Of a DNA stretch of 64,000 nucleotides, positions 32,841-44,021 are shown piece after piece (the stretch's first letter is position 1; every line of letters begins with the position of its first letter). The translations under genes were made by a program, and so were the position numbers. The notes beneath the pieces are model-generated. The model was not told the DNA's origin. It saw only the letters and a program-made list of their open reading frames with translations, and did not search any database. This DNA is from Rhabdophis nuchalis (taxonomy: Eukaryota; Chordata; Lepidosauria; Squamata; Natricidae): the NCBI GenBank assembly GCA_039707465.1, contig CM077647.1, forward strand, positions 117,368,610 through 117,432,609, in the 5' to 3' direction.

Positions 32841-33275
32841 ATCAAGAATTTTATTTTATTTTTATTTTATTTTATTTTAATCGCATTTATATCCCGCCCT
32901 TCTCCACAAGGACCCAGGGAATTTAAAAAACATACAAAACAATAAATACAGAATTTAAAAACATATTAAATTAAATTATAATCTTATGCTAAAATCCAAA
33001 TTAAAACCCCCAATTTAAAACTATCTAAAATAGTCCCAATGGGAGGTTAGGCTAGTCCAGCTTGCTGAAAGAGATGTGTCTTTAGACACTGGCGGAAGAG
33101 GCGGAGGTATTTTTTTTTTTTATATTGAAAAAGTTTTATTGAGTTTACATTTTTTGTGGGGTAGGGTAAGGGTTACATAGAAATTTTGAGAGTAGTCACG
33201 TCAAAGTCGTCGGCTCCTCCGGTACCTCAAGTTACATTATAAGAGGCGGAGGTATTTGATGAGCTCTTTAAGGAA
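32841..33275 (-). mobile_element. L2 3' end fragment, split by an L1 tail
   Basis: Complement of an L2 3' end: an attttattttatt tail at the left, atatcccgcccttctccaca, and the last codons around ggcggaagaggcggaggt. An L1 3' fragment interrupts it at 33111-33240. Confidence 0.8.
33111..33240 (-). mobile_element. L1 3' end fragment with 15-bp TSD
   Basis: A T-run then ttgaaaaagttttattgagt on the + strand is the complement of an A-tailed 3' UTR. Flanks aagaggcggaggtat at 33096-33110 and 33241-33255 are identical. Its 3' UTR resembles those of the ORF1-only elements (ggctcctccgg, cattttttg segments). About 130 bp, strongly 5' truncated. Confidence 0.85.
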
Positions 33276-33301
33276 GGCGAAATAGAATACATCTTCAATG
33301 G

Positions 33302-33850
33302 CACTATATTCTTCAATGTACATTATATTACCTGCTTTTATTTGCATATGAACTTACAGTAAGTGACATCCCATTCCTAAATCCATAGGGTTCAATATGA
33401 CATCGGTCCACTGCACATTGTTCTTGAGCTAATCTGAAGGCCACATGAAGTTTGGAGGTCTGTAGTGATTGATTCTGCAGAATGTTGGTGACCTCTTCAC
33501 AATATGCGCCTCAGCATCCGCTGACCCCGCTCCATCAGTTTACGTGGCCTACCACTTGGTGGCTGAGTTGCTGTCATTCCCAAACATTTCTACATTCTTA
33601 TAATACAGTTGACAGTTGACTGTGGAATATTTAGGAGCGAGGGAATTTCACAACTGGGTTTGTTACACAGGTGGCATCCTATCACAGTTCCACGCTGAGC
33701 TCCTGAGAGCAACCCATTCTTTCACAAATGTCTGTACAAACAGTCTGCATGCCTAGGTACTTGACTTTATACACCTGTGCCATGGAAGTGATTGGAACAC
33801 CTGATTGATTATTTGGATGGGTGAGCAAATACTTTTGGCAATATAGTATA
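33302..33850 (-). mobile_element. Tc1/mariner element with large internal deletion
   Basis: The right end tacttttggcaatatagta (complement of the typical tactatattgccaaaagta TIR) and a degenerate left end cactatattcttcaatgtac frame the element. The right two thirds encode the N-terminal DNA-binding part of a Tc1-like transposase on the minus strand (complement of the segment around ggcatcctatcacagttcca and ctccatcagtttacgtggcc). The left holds only the extreme 3' end (gacatcccattcctaaatcc). The catalytic DDE part is absent, with the join near 33410. Confidence 0.8.
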
Positions 33851-34779
33851 TTTACTCAGTAAACTTATGGGTAGCTATTTTCTGTTCCTTAGGCAATGAT
33901 ACTGCATGGATATAATGGAGTCAAGAATAGAATCAATTTAAGAAATCCAGTGGAAGTATATTATCTTTGAGTAATACTAGTTTACTAGTATTAGACTAGT
34001 TTACAAACAGTTGAATGTATTAGTTTATCAGAATCAGATCTATGTAAGACAGTTCCATTGGATGTTGATAAAAAAAAAGCTAGTGTCTATTTGGCAATCT
34101 CCCAGTGACAAATTCCATCAGAACAGATGCAAGACCAAGAGATTAACAGTAGCGTCTATTACAATTCTCTAAAGTTACACTGATACGTTATCCTTCCTTA
34201 TGCATTTCAGAGTCCTGCCGATATTTCATGTAAAACATTTTGGGGCATGGGTGGAACTAAAACTGCAAGTTATTGGTGAATTTTTTTAATCTTCTAGTGA
34301 TGATAAATAAGGCTTTCCAAATGTGAAAGAAATTCACATTTCTAAATGTGAGCTAAGAAATTCAATATCAGTTCAATTATACAATATATAAGAAGAGTTA
34401 GGTTAAATACAGTAAGATAAAGTTACAAGACTAAATGTAAGAGGAAAAAAAGAAAAAGGTACCATATCATAAATTAGGGTAAAATAATCTAATGCTTTAG
34501 TACATTTTACATAGTACAGCCAAAAATCAGTCCAAAATTAACAAAAAAAATAGTATTTATTTATTGAGCTGTGACATGAGCGTTGTGTAGCTGTGTAGCT
34601 CAGTGCTGAATCCAGAACTATGCAATAACAACCTCCCTCTCTTCATATTTTATCTAGTTTGACCAGAAGGATAAAATATTCAAAACAAGACCTAATGAAA
34701 TGAAAATAAAACAGGCAAAAGTACAAAACATGGCTCCATAATCACCTTGGGAGATCTTGGGAGAATAACCAGATCTTCA

Positions 34780-36230
34780 ATAGTTTCTTCAATGACTAAA
34801 TATGTGAGCCACACGAGTCTCTGGTGGGGAAATCATTCCAAAGGCCAGGAATTGCAGCAGAGTAGGTGCAGCATGTCATGGGTCTCTTAGGATGATAACT
34901 GACATCCCAGTGTGCATCCATTCTGCTAGTCTGTATCAGATAGATAAAAACAACTGGAGATAGGTGGTCCCTTAGATAGCCAGGCCTTTCCCTTGAAGGG
35001 CTTTAAAGGTGATAACCAGCACCTTGAATTTCACTCAAAGCCAACTGGTAACCAGTGCAGTTTGCAAAACAGCAAGACAATAACAATGTGCAGCATGTGA
35101 AGCAGCTGCAGCTTCTGGATGATCTTCAAAGGCAGCCCCAAGTACAGTGCATAAAGTAATCCAGTTGTGAGATAAGTTGTAAGTTTGAAGGAACTATTGA
35201 TCCAGGAAAGGATACAATTCAGTGGAAGCTGAGAGTTCAAGAAGAACCACAGTTTGTATTCAAGTCTCAAATGGAAAAGAACATTTGAATCAGTAATGAA
35301 ATACTACTGGACCCAAAAGATTCAAACAATCAGATCCACTCAGTCTTCTCACAATTGAGTCCATGTCTGTTCTCCTTCATCCAGACCAATACAGGCTCCA
35401 GGTGCTGGATGGGTATTTCAACTCCTGGCCAGCCAAGGACATCTTTGGCAGAGGACCACATCTAGTGATTTCATTTAGATGTTAAATTAAAAAAAAATGT
35501 TGAGCCTTGCAAAAGTCCACTAATAAAAAGCTGTAGACAAGATCTTTGTTCATCTGGCAATACTAATTGAAGCAATGTAGAAAGGAGGAGAATCATTGTA
35601 AAACGATGCCTCCCATTTCCACCCAAGTTTGCCCGTATCTAAAGCTATCAAGAGATTAAGGAGCACAAGGATGGATGCACTACCCTAGACCAGGGGTCTG
35701 CAAAGTCGGCTCTTTTAAGAATGGTGGACTTCAACTCCCAGAGTTCCCCAGCCAGCATAGCTGGCTGGGGAATTCTGGGAGTTGAAGTCCACCATTCTTA
35801 AAAGAGCCGACTTTGCAGACCCCTGCCCTAGACCAACAACTGTATCTGTTCTGTATCCATACTAAACCTTGGTCCGAAGTTAATTAAATCAGGTCCAAAT
35901 AATCCTCTTCTTTCAAGGTTTTCTGGAGCTTTAGCCCAATCGCCATCTCTACCATCTTCCCCCACCAGGTTGGAAACTAGACTGTAATCCTTTAGGGCCC
36001 TTGAGTCCAGTGATGGCTTCTTAAAGACAGGGTGCATTACAGCCTCTTTTATGGCCAATAAAATCACTCCTCACCCTTAGCAGCTGACATCACCATTGGT
36101 GCTGGGACCAACCTCAGGTCACTCCCTGGGCATCATTAACCATCCAGGAGGAGCTGGATCTAACAGACAGGTGAGCAAAACTGGAGAAGCCTCTCCACTT
36201 TCCAAGAAGTCACAGAACCAAACTCACTTC
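34780..36230 (-). mobile_element. Old L2 LINE ORF2 remnant
   Basis: Minus-strand fragments: ALYLGLPLKIIQKLQLLHML and CKLHWLPVGFE at 35031-35180, then AIKEAVMHPVFKKPSLDSRA and LKDYSLVSNL at 35930-36060, which are L2 RT-region motifs in the right order. Many stops and indels make it far older than the L2 copies at 19815 and 51830. A palindromic MITE (35691-35825) lies inside. Confidence 0.72.
35691..35825. mobile_element. Palindromic hAT-like MITE with exact 8-bp TSD
   Basis: 135 bp, arms starting caggggtctgcaaagtcggc and centre ccagccagcatagctggctg. Flanks ccctagac at 35683-35690 and 35826-35833 are identical. Same family as 2452-2586. Confidence 0.92.
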
Positions 36231-36591
36231 ATATAACAAATAAGATCCTATCCTGAGCATGTTAACAGGAAGTGAGCAGCGTGTTAGCTGGAAGTGAGAA
36301 TAGATATTTATTCTATCTCTGAATAGAACTGGATGTTTTCATCTGCCAAACAGCAAGAATATTTCTCAAAGCAGCCTGGAGATCATCTTATGGCCCATCC
36401 CTCATTTAGTAGACATTTATCAAGTGCTTTTGGACTACATTAGGAATCTGTAAGGAATCAAAGCACATTAAATATGTCAGCTTTCACATGGACCTTCCAG
36501 AATAGTAAGGTCAGCTTAAAAACAGTCCCTTCCCAAAAGAGTTCTTACCTGAAAGAGCTTTTAGTATCCAAGAGCCACGAAGTAGCCTATA

Positions 36592-37001
36592 CAGGTATCC
36601 TCAACTTACAAAGTTGTTGTAACATTGTTTACAGTTTGTAAAAGTTTGTTTAGTGACCATTTAAACTTACAACATTATTGAAAGAAGTGATTTATGACCA
36701 TTTTTCACACTTACAACCATCGCAGCATCCTCATGGTCATATGATCAAAATTTAGATGCTTGGCAGTTGGCTCATGCTTCTGACGGTTGCACTATCACAG
36801 AGTCATGTGATCACTTTTTGCGACCTTCTGACAAGCAGAGTCTATGGGGAAGCCAGATTCACTTAACAATGGTGCAATTAACATCAGAAGTAATTCACCT
36901 AACAACTGTGGCAAGAAAGGTTGTAAAATGGGGCAAAACTCACTTAACAAATTTCTTGCTTACAAAAAGAAATTTTGGGCTCAATTGTTGAAGACGATCT
37001 G
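36592..37001. mobile_element. Squamate MITE (caggta...tatctg termini type)
   Basis: Left end caggtatcctcaacttacaa, right end aattgttgaagacgatctg. Inside are repeated phrases about ttacaaccat and cacttaacaa in both orientations (ttatgaccatttttcacact; attcacttaacaatggtgca). Known to me as one of the commonest squamate MITEs. Related decayed copies are at 37636-37870 and 61262-61675. Confidence 0.72.
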
Positions 37002-37476
37002 TATGTGGTTGTCTTAGTGTTTGCAGCAATCCAACCAGCACACAAGTAAACAATTCAGCAGGATTCATTTATATAATAAACTTCTTTATATACAATACCA
37101 TACAGCAGAAGCCAGAACCAAAAATGAGAATCCTGAAGTACAGAAGCTATAGAATCACAGAAGCACTCATATATACAGATCAGTGACGCTCAGGGTCCGA
37201 GCTGTCTGGATCACCAAACAGTCCCCATTGGCTGACCTGTTACCATGTCTATTCCTGTTTATGAATACATATTATACACTGAGAGGTTGATATACCTGGA
37301 CTGCAAAACTTCAGAGGGGTTCAACTCCTCTTTTGGCAGCAAAGGATATAGAATATTCTTAACTTTGTTGTGCCATGCTGTGATTGATTGGACTTCTGAA
37401 GCCCAGGTATGGCATTGCCTTATATCTATGAGGTAGGGACTCTATTTTTCTATTGTGAAAATTCTAAAGTCTGTGT

Positions 37477-37557
37477 CAGTGTTTTTCAACATGGTTGCTG
37501 GGAGTTCTGGGAATTAAAATCCACACATCTTAAAAGTTGCCAAGCTTGAAAACACTA
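37477..37557. mobile_element. MITE remnant (cagtgttttt arms)
   Basis: cagtgtttttcaacatggtt to gccaagcttgaaaacacta forms inverted ends around tgggagttctgggaattaaa. It is a shortened relative of the MITE that hosts the nested pair at 39491-39807. Confidence 0.6.
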
Positions 37558-37635
37558 ATCTATATTCCTAAGAAGGCCCAAAGTTCAATCCCCATATTAG
37601 AAGTTACCTATGAGTCAATGTTATTACAACCACAG

Positions 37636-37870
37636 GTAATCCTCCTTTAGCAACTGTCTTGCTTGGCAACTGTTTTCAGTTAAAACAATGATGAAAAAGT
37701 AACTTTATGATCAATCTTCACATGTGCAGCTTTTGTAGGTCTACAAAGCAAAGCTTAAGTAAGAATGTTGGCGCAGTCCAAATGTTCACATAGCAACCAT
37801 TTCACCATTTCACTAATGACAAAGTTGTTAGTTCCAATTTTGATCACTAAATAAGGACTATCTGTAGTTT
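37636..37870. mobile_element. Decayed copy of the 36592 MITE family
   Basis: Ends acaggtaatcctcctttagc and ttgatcactaaataaggact then atctgta. The interior has cttggcaactgttttcagtt. The sequence between it and 39490 is otherwise unique; an open stretch at 38685-38984 is discussed under findings. Confidence 0.55.
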
Positions 37871-39490
37871 ATAGATTATTTGGTTACAAACAGATATTTC
37901 AAACATCCAGCTATCAAGCTATGCTAATTGCCTTAAGCACAATTGAATTACAGTCACTCCAAGACAAAAATGGTCCAAGACATAAATAATTTTTACAATT
38001 ACATCACCTGTCATATTAATGTTTAGAAAGTATTTAAATCTTTAAGGAAACTATCTGGAAAATTAGTATTTAGGCAGCTAAACTGATATTATTCCATTAT
38101 TCCCTTAATTTTTGAAAACTGAATATGGTATTTAATTACATTAGATGAGTCAATTGGCAAACTATGATCACCATTAACCATTATTTATTTAATCTTAGTA
38201 AGGGTCTTAGAGGTTCAGCAAGTGAATGTGAATCTGTCTCAGACGTCTCAGACAATAATCCATAATAAAAAGCAGTTTGTGAGGGTTTCCTGCTCATACC
38301 TCAAATATCTTCACATTAACTAGCTGCCATATAATGGAATCAATACATTTGACATACAGTACTCCATACTGCATACTCAGTCCCACTATGCCTAAAAAAC
38401 TAGAGATACAGTACTTCAGTAGATGGGAAATCTCCACTAGCTGTTTTTGAAGGGCATGGCTTCATGTGATAGCCTTTATCTGATCTCCAGCTGCTATGAT
38501 AGCAGCCTAAATTCATCTTTAGCTGATTTAGTTTTAACATAGTGCTTTCCATTTTCCTCCTGATAAAAATCTTGTTGTAGAATAATTTGAGCTGGCTCAT
38601 TAACAGTCGATAACAAAACATTTGGAGATTGACTTCTATCAGCTCCTAGTGGCAGATTGAGATGTTCTTTTCTTTCCAGTCCAAGTGATAAACAGACTGG
38701 TAGACCTGTCCATCAGTCTTCTGGAAGACTCACACATTTCTACACACCAATTAGTCCAGCTGATATGTAGACAGGATGAAGGAAAGGACATTCTGATAAT
38801 GTCAGAAAGAACCCCTCAATACATCCCAGAAGTTCCTTCATCCCACCCACGCCACCTTCTACCACCCAACAACTTGTCACCTGAACTATTTTTGGACACA
38901 GGTCAACTGGCCTTCCATGATATGAGGAAAGTTCCCTCCCATTTGCTCCTCTCAGAAATACCACAAATGACAAATTATCAATGAGGAACATCTCCACATT
39001 AGTAATCTGTGATGTAGGCAACTTTAAAAATAACAATAGCTTTTATCCATTCCCATCTATAACTAGAGGGGATAGAAAGCCAGGGGATAGATAGCTAACC
39101 ATCATCTTTAAATTCACATCATAATGCAGCAAGAGAACTATTGGGAACTTAGTTAATGAAGCAAATGAATGAAGCTTAGTCAACAGAGTAGCACAAATTA
39201 CGCTGCTATATTTTCCTGTTGACTCAAGCCCTGGAGGAATGCAAATTAATGTAGTTATGAAGAACACTCTATGTATAGGATCTAAGTCTTCACTACAAGT
39301 TTGTGGTTTATAATTAAACTATTTCAAACTATTTCACCAAAAGGTTTGAATTGGAAATGGAGAACTTCTCTTCTTTTATGAGTCACTATTTTTAAAAAAA
39401 AGTCACCAAGGATTGCATACATTGTGCTATGTGCTATAGAACTATCTTTCCATAGTTACAAAGATAGAATTACAAAAAAGGAATTTAGAT

Positions 39491-39807
39491 CAGTGTTTGT
39501 TAACCTCAGCAATTTTAAGATGTGCGAACCAGTGGTGGGTTCCTACTGGTTTGGACTAGTTCGGCTGAACCAGTAGTGGTTTGGTGGCCTGGGTTGCTGG
39601 AATCCGTAGTGACCCAGGCCCCTGAACTGGTTCTCCGGGCACCACCATAGGTGCCACCATCTTATTTTTTGCTTCTGCACATGCGCAGAGCAGTGCGCAT
39701 CAACCATGGCCATGAGTGAACCAGCAGTAACAACTGCTGGAACCCACCCCTGGTGCGGACTTCATTTTCTAGAATTGGCATCTTAACATTGAGGTTAACA
39801 AACTCTG
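39491..39807. mobile_element. hAT-like MITE, host of a nested MITE
   Basis: Outer ends cagtgtttgttaacctcagc and gaggttaacaaactctg are inverted repeats. Flanks atttagat (39483-39490) and acctagat (39808-39815) differ only by C/T changes. A second MITE sits inside at 39530-39752. Confidence 0.8.
39530..39752. mobile_element. CAGTGGTGGG-family hAT-like MITE, nested
   Basis: Ends cagtggtgggttcctactgg and actgctggaacccacccctg. Flanks gtgcgaac (39522-39529) and gtgcggac (39753-39760) are an 8-bp duplication with one substitution. It is inserted in the older MITE at 39491-39807. Confidence 0.85.
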
Positions 39808-41050
39808 ACCTAGATCTCTCCTATAAGGTTCCACCTTTAGTTTCAGGATTTTCAACAGGCTGGAGGTGATACAGCTGGTTCTTGAACTATGCAAACTGGC
39901 TGTCAGCCAGCTGAAAAGAATACTTCCCAATCACTCCTCAGGGGTTGATAGGGACAGCTGGGTTTCATTTTTGAAGAATTGCTCTCTGTTCCTCCAATTT
40001 GCTTTCCAACAGGAACCCATCATGATAGGCTGCTATTGAGAATGATTGAAATTAATTCCAAATTCTCAAACATTTGCATCCATACCTTTGGAGGATATAA
40101 ATGACATGAACAGTTGAAGGGGAGCGAGCCTAATTCTAGAGATAAAGAAAGTGGTCTGCCATTTTATATGACATCTGCATTGCTTCTTTGCTTGGATCAG
40201 GCAAAAATATTATATTTTCCATAAGTTCTGGGTAATCCTCTGAATTCTACACCTTTCTTATTGCTATTCAATTTTGTATTTTTTTAAAAAATTGTGTTTA
40301 TTTGAATAATAAAAGCAAAAGTTTCAAAAGTGACTCTATTCCATTTTCTTCCCAGACTAAACATACATCTTTCTACAATTCAATAGTACCACTAAATATA
40401 GAAATAACAATAATAATTGCTAGGTATATTTTATGAATGCATACACATTGTTTCCTAGAGAAATTGATTTCAACAAAAAAGCAACTAAAAATAGTAGATA
40501 GATAGGCTGGCATGCACTTTTCCAAAAGCAGCTGAATGGAGACTAATGTGATTGAGCATGGGGATATTGTTACATAGGCAGACCAGAACAAATCAACAAT
40601 GACTCTTAGAAAATAGCAGACCATACATAACACCTCAGCTGTTTCTATTACAGGCTATAAGTCTTTCATTGAACAGTGCAAGTTATTAAAATATAAACCA
40701 TGGCCAAAAAAAAAATTAGGTATCTTTAAGGCCATGATATTGGGGGTGGGGTGGGGGTAAAAAAGGGATTGTAGCTTATTAATATCCCAAAAATTGAGAA
40801 GATGGAGCAATAGGTGGTCTATATGGCTAGATTTAATAATACGTTACAGCTATAATTAGCTTTATTGTTTTATATTAAAGTTTCATGGATATATTTTTAG
40901 TTTCTACAAATGTCACTCATTTAATCACCATTCTGTAAATTATTTTCTGATTTTATTAGAGCTGTTATATTTTTGGCTATACTTCATCATATCTTTTATT
41001 GGTTACTTACCAATAACAAATAAATAAATAGCAAAGGTGTGACTGGTAAT

Positions 41051-41235
41051 GTGGTGGCCTACAGGTGGAGCTCTTGCCTCACAATCAGAAGGCTGTGAGT
41101 TTGATCCCAGGTGGCAGATATTTTTCTGGGCACAAAGTTAAAATATCTGCCATGAGTTAGGTGTCAGGAAGGGCATCCAGTAGACACTCAGCTCCACCCT
41201 GATGCAAGCGATTATAGGGTCATTAAAAAAAATAG
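41051..41235 (+). mobile_element. tRNA-derived SINE
   Basis: The A-box-like gtggcctacaggtggagctc and the B-box-like gtgagtttgatcccag are spaced as in a tRNA gene. The body follows with gtcaggaagggcatccagta and tgatgcaagcgattataggg. It is a pol III retroposon, 5' complete and without a clear A-tail. The stretch 39815-41050 before it holds no gene I can recognise. Confidence 0.7.
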
Positions 41236-41612
41236 AGAGGACACGACTGTGGCTAATTAAAATTCTACACAATTGCAAAAATGACCAATGGAACCAGCAT
41301 AATAAAAGCAGATTTTTAAAGAATCGGACAAAGAAGGATATGCTAGTTGGATTCATACATATGTTAACCCAATATGTGGTTCAATTTTGTTTTAACATTT
41401 ATGAAATGTAGTCACTTTGGTTCATAGATCATGATTTCTTAGCAGTCAGCAGGATGTGGTTAATCTTGCCAGGGCTCCGAAAATAAGTAAGATTAGGTCT
41501 TAGTATTACTTCAGCATTGACAGCCCTCCCCATTGAGTTTCCTTGTGGGAAGCTGATAGGGAGTATTGGAAATCTTCCTTTCTTCGTTCTTCCATCCCAC
41601 CTCCACTTTCTC

Positions 41613-41721
<109 letters not shown>

Positions 41722-41825
41722 AAGTAGTGTTAGGTTTCATGACTGGTGCTTCTTGTCTGGATTACCTTGAAGGATTAACATCAAACTTGCAAGTCCCTAA
41801 GTATATCTCTCACCTTTACAGTCGC

Positions 41826-41890
41826 CGCCCTGGGTCCTTTCCGGAGAAGGGCGGGGTATAAATTTAATTAAAATTTAAAAAAATAAAAAA
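41826..41890 (+). mobile_element. L2 3' tail fragment
   Basis: ccgccctgggtcctttccgg then agaagggcggggtataaatt is the L2 terminus, with an A-rich tail. 5' truncated to about 65 bp. Confidence 0.75.
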
Positions 41891-42799
41891 CAGTCAAAGA
41901 AACTAGAGATGTCCCTTTTGAAATGTTTGCCATGGTCCCATTCCTTCTGCAGTCCAAACTTCCTCTTGTCTTACCATTGCCTAGATGGTGGCACCTCCTC
42001 TTCCTACTGTCTCTCAAGGATACTCTTAAACAGTCTTGCAATAACAAATGACAATAACAATTTTGTCAAGAAATCTATATGGACATGTTGCATTTGACTC
42101 AAAGGAGACATTGTTTATTGCTTACCTTATTGTAAGGATATGGACAATCAGTCATTAAATTAAGGTAAATCAAATCATGGCCAGATTTGAGATATGACTC
42201 TTTAATTTTTTTCCACATCAGATATTTTCCGATCAAGGGCTGCCGGCCTTATCAAACTGTGTATCAGGGAGTTATTCCATCTTTTCTACCTTCATGGCCT
42301 TTGAATTTTAAGAAAAAGAAGCCATGGGAAAGCATGGGATGCTTACAAATAGAAAATGACAATGATGTCTGAATATTTCATGATGGTACAAGCAATTTAG
42401 GAGTTACAAAAGGGGATGCTGAGCACAGGATAAGAACTTTGGTGTAAATTCTTTTAAGAGTATCTTCACAGTATGACAATTGTCATAATAAAATTCTGAA
42501 ACCAATAGGTACATCCTGAAAATGCCCAAAATTCATGGGCAGATTTAAAAAGTATCTAGCCAAATGAAAGCAGCTGACTGAAAGAATTGCAACTGCGCAG
42601 CCTAATAGATATGTATTTCCACTGCCGAATCTTGAGCAACACCAGCTGATGACTAAAGATATTACAGCTGCACTGCAAAGCAATGTTCTTTTAACAAAAA
42701 AGAAAAGGCAAAGGAGGTTCAAATAATAAAAACCAAATGTTCTTAAAATATTCTCTATATTACTACTAAGATGAGGGTTTTCCCCTTCCATTCAATTTG

Positions 42800-42895
42800 A
42801 TTTTGATTTTATTGAATTTATACCCCGCCCTTCTCCAACGGACCCAGGGCGGCGCACAGGCATATTAAAAAACATACAAACATATAAAACTATTT
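42800..42895 (-). mobile_element. L2 3' tail fragment
   Basis: Complement of an L2 end: ttgattttattgaatttata, ccccgcccttctccaacgga, cccagggcggcgcacaggca. Confidence 0.75.
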
Positions 42896-43395
42896 TGTTC
42901 AATCTTGTTCAATTCTCAGGGACTGCCTGGAGAAGCCCCTATAGTTTCCTTGGCAAAGTTTTTCAGAAGTGGTTTGGCATTGCCTCCTTGATGCCTCGTT
43001 GGTAGAGGAGTTGAATACCTTCTTCACCCGCTACGGGGTGAAAAGATGTGACCCTTTAGCCCTTGCCCTCCAGCCCTCTAACTCCTAGCCACTCCCCTTG
43101 TAGGAACACCAAGTGAGAGCTGTATTGAAGGTCGTGAGCCCCAGCAAAGCTGCAGGTCCATATAGGGTGCTGGGGATAGTGGTAAAGACTTGTGCCGATC
43201 AATTAGCAGAGGTCCTGACAAGGATCTTTAACATTTCCTTGCAAATGGCCAGTTTTCCATCATGCTTCAAAGCAGCCACTATCATCCCAGTCCCGAAGAA
43301 AACAGCAAGTAACTGCCTGGATGACTACAGGCCTATTGCATTAATGTCTGTAGTGATGAAGTGCTTCAAGAGATTGGTTCTTCAACACCTTACAT

Positions 43396-43581
43396 CAGGG
43401 GTCTCAAACTCAATTTACCTGGGGGCCGCTGGAGGCAGAGTCTGGGTGAGGCTGGGCCGCATAAGGGATTCACTCCCCCTGCGGGCCGCACTAATATTAT
43501 ACTTTCATATTACGGTGGGGGCCACAAGATACCGTCCTGCGGGCCGCAATTGGCCTGCGGGCCACTAGTTTGAGACCCCTG
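43396..43581. mobile_element. hAT-like MITE with exact 8-bp TSD
   Basis: Ends caggggtctcaaactcaatt and actagtttgagacccctg. Flanks ccttacat (43388-43395 and 43582-43589) are identical. The interior is rich in gggccgc phrases. It interrupts the LINE RT frame. Confidence 0.93.
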
Positions 43582-43696
43582 CCTTACATCATGCCTCCCA
43601 CCAAATTTTGACCAATACAACTTTGCCTACAGGGAGAATAGATCGACAAACGATACCATAGCTACTGCTTTACATTCTGTAGTGAGTCATCTAGAG

Positions 43697-44021
43697 CAGG
43701 GGTCCCCAACCCCCGATCCATGGACTGGTGCCGGTCCGTGGCTTGATAGGAACCGGGCCGCAGGGCCGTAGAGGAGGAGGAGGGAGGAGGGGCAGCCCCC
43801 TGGGCAGAGTGCGTGCCAGATGCGGGAGAGCGCGTGCCGGATGCGGGAGAGCGCGCGCCGGATTGGTGGCCCTAGAGGGCCGAGTGAGCTGACTCCCCCC
43901 CCCACGTGCGCATGCACCGCCTGTCCCCCGTCCCCCCCGCTCCTCCTCTACGCCAGCCGGTCCGCAGAATTTTCTTTAAAATGAAGCCGGTCCCTGGTGC
44001 AAAAAAGGTTGGGGACTCCTG
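43697..44021. mobile_element. hAT-like MITE (caggggtccccaac) with exact 8-bp TSD
   Basis: Ends caggggtccccaacccccga and caaaaaaggttggggactcc then tg. Flanks atctagag (43689-43696 and 44022-44029) are identical. The CpG-rich middle has a direct repeat (agcgcgtgccggatgcggga). It interrupts the same LINE fragment 107 bp downstream of the previous MITE. Confidence 0.93.

Noticed and set aside
43113..43568. A 151-codon host gene
   Set aside because: The first 93 codons are a LINE reverse transcriptase fragment and the rest is read-through into a MITE.
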